Below, one piece after another: positions 1-5,607 of a stretch of DNA of 5,638 nt. The stretch's first letter is position 1. Every line of letters begins with the position of its first letter. The notes beneath the pieces are model-generated. The model was not told the origin of the DNA, searched no databases, and saw nothing but the letters and a program-made list of their open reading frames with translations. The position numbers were made by a program, and so were the translations under genes. The stretch lies in the NCBI GenBank assembly GCA_030620005.1, contig JAUXAJ010000310.1:1-5638 (forward strand), in the 5' to 3' direction. Origin of the DNA: Promethearchaeota archaeon (GTDB taxonomy: Archaea; Asgardarchaeota; Lokiarchaeia; Sigynarchaeales; SOKP01).

Positions 1-383
1 AAATGAAATGGAAAGGGAAGCATTTCATTCAAGTAGACAGGTTCTTTGCTTCCAGCAAAATATGTTCGTGTTGTGGTTGGATAAACAACAACCTTACACT
101 TTCAGAAAGGACATGGACATGCTTGGATTGCGGCACGACATATGATAGAGATGTGAACGCGTCCAAGAATCTAAGAAAAGAGGGAATGAGAATTCTCCAA
201 GAAGTAAAGAAGATCACGATCATTAGAAATAATGGTAACACTACCGTCGGAGCGACGGGAAGTCACGCCTTTGGAGATAATGTAAGACCAAAAGACCTTC
301 TTCGGAAGATCTTTCGGCAGTTGTCGATGAACAAGGAAACATCTTTCTCAGGGAAGGAATCTCCTTCCTTTAGGAAGGAGTAG
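1..383 (+). CDS. tnpB: TnpB RNA-guided nuclease (IS200/IS605 family), C-terminal part, 5' end outside window
   Basis: This is the last ~126 residues of a TnpB protein; the family is usually about 350-450 residues, so roughly two thirds lies upstream of the window. Counting from the Met at base 3, the zinc ribbon has C21-x2-C24 and C40-x2-C43, followed by the final RuvC motif D48-R-D50-V-N52-A-x-x-N56, where D50 is the expected metal-binding catalytic Asp. TnpB is an RNA-guided DNA endonuclease that cuts the empty donor site and so keeps its transposon in place. The frame is open to the window edge, so the Met at base 3 is internal and not the real start. After residue ~75 the protein becomes a low-complexity tail (ending ESPSFRKE) whose DNA folds into several hairpins. 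That tail is typical of the overlap with the guide RNA gene. The TAG stop lies inside the element's right end. The visible part is intact; activity of the whole protein cannot be judged. Confidence 0.93.
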   Translation, partial: MKWKGKHFIQVDRFFASSKICSCCGWINNNLTLSERTWTCLDCGTTYDRDVNASKNLRKEGMRILQEVKKITIIRNNGNTTVGATGSHAFGDNVRPKDLLRKIFRQLSMNKETSFSGKESPSFRKE

Positions 384-404
384 TTCAATTCTGGTAAGCT
401 AAAA
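244..404 (+). ncRNA. Putative omega RNA (reRNA) scaffold plus guide of the left TnpB element
   Basis: The 3' part of tnpB holds three consecutive hairpins: CCGTCG/CGACGG with a GAG loop (244-258); a 10-bp-arm hairpin (291-314, one C-A mismatch at 296/309) capped by a cUUCGg tetraloop; and the right-end hairpin CTCCTTCC/GGAAGGAG with a TTTA loop (361-380). In studied TnpB systems the guide RNA comes from this overlap of the tnpB 3' end and right end, and the guide is the host DNA just past the element. Here that would start at base 388 (ATTCTGGTAAGC...). The 5' boundary and the ~16-nt guide length are assumed from the family, not seen. Confidence 0.55.
361..387 (+). repeat. Right-end hairpin of the left TnpB element
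   Basis: A perfect 8-bp inverted repeat (361-368 with 373-380) with a TTTA loop is followed by TAGTTCA. Such subterminal hairpins are what the single-strand-specific Y1 transposase of this family recognises. The tnpB stop codon TAG (381-383) sits directly after the stem. The hairpin counterpart at 5611-5630 has an unrelated stem sequence but the same trailing GTAGTTCA. Confidence 0.75.
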
Positions 405-572
405 ATGTAATCTTTAATTGAATGCCTCATTTTCTGACCAACCGTGGCAATAATAAATAAAATAAAAACAATCAAAAAAAAGTTTCCCTTAGCGAAAAGT
501 ATTTTTTTTTTTTTTTCTCTAATATAATTTAGAGCATTTTTAAAAAAATGGCGTGAAATTGCTCAAATTCAT
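388..572 (-). pseudogene. Possible disrupted membrane-protein gene, cut by the left TnpB element
   Basis: On the minus strand one frame stays open from 562 to the element boundary at 388. It reads as a Lys/Arg-rich stretch (ALNYIREKKKKILFAKG), then a hydrophobic helix (LIVFILFIIATVG), then a polar segment ending SLPEL, after which the element begins. There is no ATG at its start. An ATG at 570-572 opens a short frame (MNLSNFTPFF) that stops at 540-542. Removing one T from the T7 run at 542-548 (minus strand) would join the two into a 61-codon N-terminus with a positive-then-hydrophobic layout. This could be the 5' remnant of a gene broken by the insertion. It could also be chance, because AT-rich DNA easily encodes Lys and hydrophobic residues. 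No family is recognised. Confidence 0.27.
502..516 (+). terminator. T15 run, candidate terminator for the left tnpB/guide-RNA transcript
   Basis: Fifteen consecutive T residues lie 115 bp beyond the end of the left element on the strand of tnpB. Archaeal RNA polymerase terminates at oligo-T runs without needing a hairpin. The position is consistent with a stop for the tnpB/guide transcript, which would then need 3' trimming to a short guide. On the other strand the same run reads as Lys codons in the possible broken gene at 388-572, so the two readings compete. Confidence 0.4.
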
Positions 573-590
573 TATAAATAAGAGACCAGG

Positions 591-2066
591 TTAGGAATGT
601 TTCCTTTTATATTCAACATAGTTGCACGCTTTAGCGATACAACCTATGGGTCGATCCCATAATCTAAAAAGCATTGCTCCATTTTTTCTCAAGTATCTGG
701 ACCAAGGGCTGTTAAAATTTTGCGGACTTATATGCATTATCGGAATTGAATATTTTTTCGAATTTTTTATCGTAGGACGTAGTAATTTTTGAACCAATTG
801 CTCGCTTTTTTCGAGATCTTGTTTATTAAACTCTGCGTGTTTTGATATATTATCGTATTTTAGATAATTATCCATTACATCTTGGAATCCAACGACACCA
901 TATTGAATTAAAACGTCAACCTCGCCTGATTTCATTAAAGTTTCTGGTAACGTTATGTAGTAGTAGGGTAAATCCATTCCAAAAGTAATATCTACGGGAT
1001 TTTTGAAACTAGCAATGGGCGGTAACATCTCTCTTAGTTCTTCTTGTAATGATTCTGAAAACTCTGGTACGACTAAGCCATTTTTTTCAGCATTATTAGC
1101 AAGCATCGCGCCAGGACCGCCAGAATTCGTGATAATCCCCACACGATTTCCTTTAGGAAGTATTCCCCTTGAGAAGAAGTGAGCTAAGTCCAAAAACTCT
1201 TGAACTAGTCCTGTCTGAATTATCCCGGTTTCTTTAAACACAGCGTCGTAGATTTTAGCATTACCACCCAATGAGCCTGTATGACTTTCTAACGCGCGAT
1301 TGCCTGCTTCAGAACCACCACCATATATCGCGATGATGGGTTTTTTTGGAGTAATTTCTTTTGCCAACTCTAAGAATCTTTTTCCCCGCTTCAATTCTTC
1401 GATGTATAACCCTATTACCTCAGTTTGTTCGTCGTCCTTATAATATTCCAAACAATCTATAATGTCTATATTCGCTTCGTTTCCAACTGATATTGATTTC
1501 CCTAATCCAAGGTCTAAATTTTCGGGGTCAAAATAAACGTGACTAGAGAGAGTGCCGCTTTGAGACGCTATGGAAAACTTATTTCTCTTAATTTTTTCCC
1601 ATATTGAAATGTTAAAAGCTTTTTCTTCTCTCTCAGGTCCAAACCAGTTGTTAAAAACGCCCAGACAATTAGGACCAATAAACCTCATTCCGTACTGATT
1701 TGTGATATCATTAATTTCTTCAGTTAGAGTGTTCTTTCGATTTCCACTTAATTCCCTAAAACCACCTGAAATTAATATCAATTTATTAACGCCTTTTTCA
1801 CCGCACTCTTTAAAGATTTTTGGAACAATTTTAGGAGTCAAAACTATTATGACGAGATCGGGAGTTTCTGGAACATCAGCTATGGTTTTATACGCTTTAT
1901 AACCCATGATTGAATTTAACTTTAAATGAATTGGGTAAACGTTGCCGTCGTATCTGGAGATAATCATGTTCATTAACTGAATGCAAGCTAAGGATGCCCC
2001 GGAATTATTAGCACCATATATGGCGACGCTTGATGGATTCAACATGTCGTGCAAAAAATGAATCAT
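591..2066 (-). CDS. Acyl-CoA synthetase (NDP-forming), alpha-subunit type
   Basis: This cytoplasmic enzyme belongs to the NDP-forming acyl-CoA synthetase (ACD) family, which interconverts acyl-CoA + ADP/GDP + Pi with acid + CoA + ATP/GTP. At 491 residues it is close to, or slightly longer than, separate archaeal alpha subunits (~460). Visible parts in order: an N-terminal CoA-binding Rossmann domain (about 5-140) with VAIYGAN, GNVYPI and GPNCLG (131-136); a flavodoxin-like ligase domain (about 160-300) with SQSGTL (168-173), GNEANID (195-201) and SHTGSLGG (261-268), where His262 matches the phosphorylated catalytic His; then TNSGGPGA (313-320) and a third domain ending EYKRKH. The ATP-grasp beta part is absent and is not encoded next door, so a partner must lie elsewhere. 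The usual Lys in the K-x-G-R-x-E segment before the His is Tyr here (IYGGGSE, 247-253). An AAGGT ribosome-binding site (plus-strand 2073-2077) lies 6 nt before the ATG. The acid substrate cannot be told from sequence. Confidence 0.9.
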   Translation of the reverse strand: MIHFLHDMLNPSSVAIYGANNSGASLACIQLMNMIISRYDGNVYPIHLKLNSIMGYKAYKTIADVPETPDLVIIVLTPKIVPKIFKECGEKGVNKLILISGGFRELSGNRKNTLTEEINDITNQYGMRFIGPNCLGVFNNWFGPEREEKAFNISIWEKIKRNKFSIASQSGTLSSHVYFDPENLDLGLGKSISVGNEANIDIIDCLEYYKDDEQTEVIGLYIEELKRGKRFLELAKEITPKKPIIAIYGGGSEAGNRALESHTGSLGGNAKIYDAVFKETGIIQTGLVQEFLDLAHFFSRGILPKGNRVGIITNSGGPGAMLANNAEKNGLVVPEFSESLQEELREMLPPIASFKNPVDITFGMDLPYYYITLPETLMKSGEVDVLIQYGVVGFQDVMDNYLKYDNISKHAEFNKQDLEKSEQLVQKLLRPTIKNSKKYSIPIMHISPQNFNSPWSRYLRKNGAMLFRLWDRPIGCIAKACNYVEYKRKHS

Positions 2067-2117
2067 TATATTACCTTAATTTTTTTAAATTATAATTGAA
2101 AATGTTTGCTAAAAAAA

Positions 2118-2217
2118 AAACTACTCGCTTTTTAATTATCTTAATACATCATTATTCTCTAAGGAGAGATTTTGATAAATATCAATTACTGTCTATATTA
2201 AAAGTATGGAGTAGTTT
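2118..2217. repeat. 9-bp inverted repeat flanking the centre of the divergent region
   Basis: AAACTACTC (2118-2126) is exactly inverted as GAGTAGTTT (2209-2217), with 82 bp between. The core GAGTAGTT also resembles the right-end sequence of the left TnpB element (GGAGTAGTTCA, 377-387); the copy at 2208-2217 reads GGAGTAGTTT. No hairpin precedes either copy, so a transposon end is unlikely. A pair of regulator sites or chance are both possible. Confidence 0.3.
2172..2185. promoter_or_regulatory. 14-bp palindrome TTGATAAATATCAA, operator-like
   Basis: Two perfect 6-bp arms, TTGATA and TATCAA, surround an AA spacer. This is the usual form of a site for a dimeric winged-helix regulator. It lies between the divergent synthetase and symporter genes, 106 bp from the synthetase start and about 90 bp upstream of the first plus-strand TATA-like box. 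No regulator gene is in the window, and AT-rich DNA yields such palindromes by chance at some rate. Confidence 0.3.
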
Positions 2218-2284
2218 CTTTCTGATGATTTGGGAAACTTGATAAAAAATTTGGAACTTTTTTGAGCCATTATTAGTATAAAAG

Positions 2285-2300
2285 AGAAATATTTATAAAT
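2285..2300 (+). promoter_or_regulatory. Candidate archaeal BRE/TATA promoter of the symporter gene
   Basis: The purine-rich GAAATA is followed directly by TTTATAAAT, a good fit to an archaeal BRE plus TATA box. Transcription would begin about 25 bp downstream, near 2320, leaving a leader of about 60 nt that includes the GAGGT ribosome binding site at 2367-2371. TATA-like strings at 2277-2284 and 2321-2327 are alternatives. Confidence 0.4.
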
Positions 2301-2382
2301 AAGAAAATCAAATTTAATCATTATAAACAATTTAATGAAAAATTACAATTAAATTAGAATTAAAAAGAGGTATAATATAATT

Positions 2383-3762
2383 ATGAGCGAAACTATGCAT
2401 TCCAAAAAAATAATGGCGTCATATAGCGTCGGAAGTTTTATTAATGAATTTATTCAAGGCGTTCTTATATTCATGCTATTTTTCTATTATGAAGTTGAAA
2501 TCGGACTAGCGTCGTGGATGACTGGATTAGGCTTAGGAATATATGCAGTATGGGACGCGTTTAACGACCCTCTCATTGGTTACATTACAGATCGTCCATT
2601 TAAATTTACAAAGAAATGGGGAAGGCGCTTTCCATGGATTGTAATAGGATACTTTCCCATGCTAATTTCTTTTGTTCTTATTTTTTCACCGCCTGATGTC
2701 AATGTGCAAGAGCAACCGTGGGTCATCTTTGGCTGGCTCGTGTTTACATCATGTCTTTTTGATACTTGTGAGTCAGTTTTTACTTGTAATTGGAATGGTT
2801 TATTTCCAGATAAATTTAGAGGAACGGAAGAACGAGTAAAAGCATCTGGAATTTATGTATATATAGGAATTATTGGAGTAGTTTTTGCTAATTTATTACC
2901 GCCGATAATTATAGTGTTTGGAGAAATTTCAACATACGCATTAATGGCTTGGATTTGCGTTGCGATTAATTTTTTTGTAGTGTTTTTAATGATTCCCGGT
3001 GCAAGAGATGATAAAGAGACTGTTGAAAACTATCTTGCGAAATATGAAGAACAAGAAAAAGAACCTTTCTTCAAGATATTGAAAAGAGCTTTAAAGCATA
3101 AAGCTTTCTTAGCATTTTTAATTTTTTATATAACTTACCAAACAGTAACAACCATGGTACAAGCATCCTTTCTATATTGGGTCAGATTTGTCATATTTGG
3201 AGACGCAGATGATATTTTATATGTAATGGTGATGTTACTTATAGGGGTCATGGTAAGTACTCCTTTATGGTATAAATATGCTAAAAAAACAGATGATAAT
3301 CGCAAAACTATGATTTATGCATCAATTGTGTTTATTTCCCTTACGTTTCTTTTCAGTGTAATCATGGATTTAATAAGTTTATTAATTCTTGCATTAGCTT
3401 GGGGAATGGGTCTTGGAGGTTTTTGGGTGATGATTTCCCCCACTTTCAGCGATGTGGTTGATGAGGCGGTATCTACAAGTGGAGTACGGCGAGAAGGTTT
3501 TTACATGGGATTTAGATCTTTCATGTCCAATTTATCGAGAGTAATTCAAGCATTTTTCTTTGCATCCGTGCATGAGCTAACAGGATTCGTCGAGATCGCA
3601 GATATACAGACCCCCGATGCAACAATGGGAATTTTGCTCCTCTTTGGAGTGATACCAGCAATTACCATGGCCATTGGATTAATAATTTTTTGGAGATTTT
3701 ACGATATCACTCCGGGAAAATCAAAGACGATTAGAGAAAAGTTGGCGGAACTTAAAATTTAG
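2383..3762 (+). CDS. GPH-family (MelB-like) cation/sugar symporter, major facilitator superfamily
   Basis: This is a 459-residue inner-membrane carrier, close to the usual ~450-480 of the glycoside-pentoside-hexuronide:cation symporter family. It has about 12 hydrophobic segments in two halves, with a charged central loop at about 206-240. The family hallmark is clear: WDAFNDPLIGYITDR (57-71), where D58 and D62 align with the MelB cation-site Asp55 and Asp59, followed by WGRRFPWI (79-86). The second half has the matching signature DVVDEAVSTSG-x-RREG (357-372). By eye, the helix XI position equivalent to MelB Lys377 is Asn383 (SFMSNLS), so the substrate or coupling ion may differ from melibiose/Na+. 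The substrate is unknown; sugars, glycosides and uronates are typical. The ATG start is backed by GAGGT at 2367-2371 (11 nt upstream). A T9 run follows the stop. The divergent neighbour encodes an acyl-CoA synthetase. Confidence 0.92.
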   Translation: MSETMHSKKIMASYSVGSFINEFIQGVLIFMLFFYYEVEIGLASWMTGLGLGIYAVWDAFNDPLIGYITDRPFKFTKKWGRRFPWIVIGYFPMLISFVLIFSPPDVNVQEQPWVIFGWLVFTSCLFDTCESVFTCNWNGLFPDKFRGTEERVKASGIYVYIGIIGVVFANLLPPIIIVFGEISTYALMAWICVAINFFVVFLMIPGARDDKETVENYLAKYEEQEKEPFFKILKRALKHKAFLAFLIFYITYQTVTTMVQASFLYWVRFVIFGDADDILYVMVMLLIGVMVSTPLWYKYAKKTDDNRKTMIYASIVFISLTFLFSVIMDLISLLILALAWGMGLGGFWVMISPTFSDVVDEAVSTSGVRREGFYMGFRSFMSNLSRVIQAFFFASVHELTGFVEIADIQTPDATMGILLLFGVIPAITMAIGLIIFWRFYDITPGKSKTIREKLAELKI

Positions 3763-3785
3763 ATCAATATAAATTTAAACTTTAA

Positions 3786-3794
3786 TTTTTTTTT
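3786..3794 (+). terminator. T9 run downstream of the symporter gene
   Basis: Nine T residues begin 24 bp after the TAG stop of the symporter, on the coding strand, followed by further T-rich sequence. This fits an archaeal oligo-T terminator. Nothing is encoded on this strand until 4395. Confidence 0.55.
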
Positions 3795-3815
3795 AGATTT
3801 TATTCCTTAATAAGA

Positions 3816-3831
3816 GAAGAAATGTTTCTTC
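3816..3831. repeat. Inverted repeat GAAGAAA-TG-TTTCTTC in a convergent intergenic region
   Basis: Seven-base perfect arms surround a TG centre (a smaller loop would form in RNA: 5-bp stem, 6-nt loop). It lies in the 165-bp gap (3763-3927) between the convergent symporter and minus-strand membrane-protein genes. An A6 run at 3837-3842 reads as T6 on the minus strand and could end that gene's transcript. Apart from these runs I see nothing else in the gap. Confidence 0.35.
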
Positions 3832-3927
3832 GTTGTAAAAAATTAACTTCTTCATTATTTTTAATTAATAATGACAAATCCAGTGAATATTTTCAAAAGA
3901 TTTAGTTCATTTGATATCTTATTCAAA

Positions 3928-4347
3928 TTAAATTACTTGTAAATCTTTTCGGGACATTTTATCCAATAATTGAACAATATCGATAAAATATCTAGTCACA
4001 GGCTCGAATTCTTCGACTGCTAATTTTTCTATAATAAATGTTTTTTCGTCGGAGTTACAGGTCGCTCTCTTCAATGACTTGAAATCTGGCTTGTTCGGCG
4101 AGAATGGGCAAAAATGGCGAAGACGAAGGTACTTTGAAGTTTTAAAGGCAATTGGCTTCATTATAAAGTCAGGGCGCCCAAGTATATATACCGTTAAAGC
4201 TTTTAATAGAATTAAAATATAAATAGCATTGAATGTAGTTGATAAACTACCTAAAAATAAAGAATAAAAAATTAGTTTTGGATAAATTAAAAACGGCAGA
4301 AGAACATTTAACAAAAAGATATATTTACTTTCAAGAATTTTTTTCAT
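3928..4347 (-). CDS. Hypothetical small membrane protein, two predicted helices
   Basis: I do not recognise this 139-residue protein. The N-terminal half has a short basic start (MKKILESK), a long hydrophobic stretch (about 9-33) and a second one (about 40-57). A polar, Lys/Arg-rich tail of about 80 residues follows, with Cys80 and Cys97, a Pro-rich stretch (FCPFSPNKPDF, 79-89) and an amphipathic C-terminus (IVQLLDKMSRKDLQVI). A hairpin-anchored protein with a soluble tail is the simplest reading. An open frame of this length is unlikely by chance in such AT-rich DNA, and no competing frame exists on the other strand. No clear ribosome binding site precedes the ATG, so it may be leaderless. 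It is divergent from the DUF362 gene with only 47 bp between the starts, so their promoters must overlap each other or the neighbouring coding region. Confidence 0.6.
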   Translation of the reverse strand: MKKILESKYIFLLNVLLPFLIYPKLIFYSLFLGSLSTTFNAIYILILLKALTVYILGRPDFIMKPIAFKTSKYLRLRHFCPFSPNKPDFKSLKRATCNSDEKTFIIEKLAVEEFEPVTRYFIDIVQLLDKMSRKDLQVI

Positions 4348-4382
4348 ATTATAACGTTAAAATTTCATTCTAAAGCCAAAAT

Positions 4383-4386
4383 GGTG
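4383..4386 (+). promoter_or_regulatory. GGTG ribosome binding site that supports the TTG start of the DUF362 gene
   Basis: GGTG pairs with the CACC part of the archaeal 16S 3' end and sits 8 nt before the TTG at 4395. The reading frame is open upstream only to a TAA at 4371-4373 and contains no ATG or GTG, so TTG is the best start. A TATA-like TTATAA at 4349-4354 would place transcription near 4375. Confidence 0.5.
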
Positions 4387-4394
4387 TAAAAAAT

Positions 4395-5606
4395 TTGGAA
4401 AACGAATCAACAGTGTATTGGGCTCCACCTTACGAGATAGGGGCGTTAAGAAATACAAGTAAAAACATGGTTACAAATAATTTAGTGAAAACAAGATTGA
4501 TTTTAGAAAAAATTATAGATAATATTAATTCTGGAGAAAAAGTCGGAATAAAAATACACGCTGGCGAAAGTTATAATACTAGATATTTACGCCACGATTA
4601 TGTTCGCGAAGTAGTCAAATTTATTAAGTCAAAAGGAGGGATTCCCGCTCTTATAGAGACTCAGGGATTGGGTTTAAATCCTGGCCAAGTAAATATCTCT
4701 GAGGATTATTCAATATGCCTTGGTAGAAGAAAAACAGCGGCTGAACACGCCAAGATTGCTCATTTACATGGATATACAGAATCCATAGTAGGGGCGCCTA
4801 TCAAATTCATTGACGGTGAAAACGGTCTTGATGGAAAAATTATTGAGATAGATGGCATTCATTTCAAAAAAGTATCCGTTGCTGCAGGACTTGACAAATT
4901 CGATAAAATAGTTGTTATCTCTCATTTTAAAGGTCATGCGCAAGCTGGTTTTGGTGGGGCGTTAAAACAACTTGGAATAGGTTGTATAACAAAGTTTAGC
5001 AAATTTAACGCCCATACTGATGGCAGTTACAAAATAAATAAAAGAAGATGTGATATTTCGAAATGTGCTCAAGAATGCGTTAAAACGTGTCCATCTGACG
5101 CAATTAAAATAGAAGGCGAATCTGCTGTTATTGACGATTTTTCTTGTTTTGGATGTCATCTTTGCGTGAAAGCTTGTCCCATCAAGCGTGCAATAAAACC
5201 TGGAAGGTTTAAAAACGTGAAAGAATTTGTCGAGTGCGTGATGGATAACGCAGCTGCGGTACTTAAAACTTTTAGTCCAGATAATTTTAGATATATAAAT
5301 TTTGCTCTTGACATAGTCCTTCAATGCGACTGCGTTCCGAACCCCAGCATGCCAGTCGTGCCCGATCTTGGTATTTTCGGTTCTTCAGACCCTGTAGCAA
5401 TAGATAAAGCTTGCGTTGATGCGGAAACTAATGCCCCAGGACTTCCAGTATTAAAGAAGGATGGACAATGGACGGAACCTCTTCTTCCGGGCGTTGAAAA
5501 ATTCAAGAGCATGCTCTCCCTTATTGACCCTTCTTATCAATTCGATGCCGCTATTATAAACAAGATAGGAAATACAAAATATAACCTTATAAATATCCTA
5601 GAGTGA
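4395..5606 (+). CDS. DUF362 family protein with two 4Fe-4S cluster motifs
   Basis: This 403-residue, probably cytoplasmic iron-sulfur protein belongs to the DUF362 family, whose biochemical role is not established; a redox or electron-transfer function is inferred from the clusters. The DUF362 part (about 1-215) shows VGIKIHAGESYNTRYLR (50-66) and SHFKGHAQAGFGGALKQLG (176-194). The ferredoxin insert has C219-x4-C224-x3-C228-x3-C232-P and then the canonical C251-x2-C254-x2-C257-x3-C261-P. The C-terminal part has CDC (311-313), PVVPDLGIFGSSDPVAIDKA (320-339) and ends near the usual family terminus. The first cluster's C-x4-C-x3-C-x3-C spacing is unusual for a ferredoxin repeat, although ABCE1 has it. 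The start is TTG with GGTG 8 nt upstream. The TGA stop is made by the end of an inserted TnpB element, so the native last residues and terminator may be lost. Its transcript would run antisense into that element. Confidence 0.9.
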   Translation: MENESTVYWAPPYEIGALRNTSKNMVTNNLVKTRLILEKIIDNINSGEKVGIKIHAGESYNTRYLRHDYVREVVKFIKSKGGIPALIETQGLGLNPGQVNISEDYSICLGRRKTAAEHAKIAHLHGYTESIVGAPIKFIDGENGLDGKIIEIDGIHFKKVSVAAGLDKFDKIVVISHFKGHAQAGFGGALKQLGIGCITKFSKFNAHTDGSYKINKRRCDISKCAQECVKTCPSDAIKIEGESAVIDDFSCFGCHLCVKACPIKRAIKPGRFKNVKEFVECVMDNAAAVLKTFSPDNFRYINFALDIVLQCDCVPNPSMPVVPDLGIFGSSDPVAIDKACVDAETNAPGLPVLKKDGQWTEPLLPGVEKFKSMLSLIDPSYQFDAAIINKIGNTKYNLINILE

Positions 5607-5607
5607 A

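Larger units (their letters stand above)
1..387 (+). mobile_element. IS200/IS605-type (TnpB-encoding) element, right-hand portion
   Basis: The element enters from the left edge and runs through tnpB to a subterminal hairpin (361-380) and the terminal bases TAGTTCA (381-387). The boundary after base 387 is inferred by comparison with the second element at the other end of the window. Both end in GTAGTTCA directly after a hairpin and differ from the next base onward. The left end, and whether a tnpA Y1 transposase is present, lie outside the window. Confidence 0.75.
2067..2382. promoter_or_regulatory. Divergent intergenic region between the synthetase and symporter genes
   Basis: These 316 bp, very AT-rich, separate two divergently transcribed genes and should hold both promoters. 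On the plus side are TATA-like strings at 2277-2284 (TATAAAAG), 2292-2300 (TTTATAAAT) and 2321-2327 (TTATAAA). The minus-strand promoter is unclear; TTTTAATATA (plus 2194-2203) and TTATAATTT (plus 2088-2096) are candidates. The middle contains a 14-bp palindrome, a short hairpin (TCTCT/AGAGA, 2156-2169) and a 9-bp inverted repeat spaced by 82 bp. A 46-codon plus-strand frame (2102-2242) is present, but nothing supports it as a gene. Confidence 0.5.

Noticed and set aside
263..475. A TTG-started 70-codon minus-strand frame spanning the left element boundary
   Set aside because: Its second half is antisense to tnpB and the guide-RNA hairpins. Only the host part (388 onward) is considered, as a possible broken gene.
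2206..2217. GGAGTAGTTT, resembling the left element's right end GGAGTAGTTCA
   Set aside because: The preceding bases form no hairpin and the final CA is missing; it is better described as one arm of the local inverted repeat.
2102..2242. A 46-codon plus-strand frame starting MFAKKKTTRF in the divergent intergenic region
   Set aside because: It has no ribosome binding site, lies within the presumed promoter region of the minus-strand synthetase gene, and its length is within what AT-rich DNA gives by chance.
3822..3905. A 27-codon plus-strand frame starting MFLRCKK after the symporter gene
   Set aside because: It is very short, begins inside an inverted repeat, and has no family resemblance or clear ribosome binding site.
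3903..3909. TAGTTCA, identical to the last seven bases of both TnpB elements
   Set aside because: No hairpin or tnpB remnant precedes it on either side, so a seven-base match is best taken as chance.
4962..5324. A 120-codon minus-strand frame inside the DUF362 gene
   Set aside because: It is the antisense shadow of a strongly conserved coding region and encodes nothing recognisable.
388..5603. The four host genes as cargo of one composite transposon
   Set aside because: IS200/IS605 elements move as single strands and are not known to form classical composite transposons. The two ends are also different elements, so bracketing alone does not show joint mobility.
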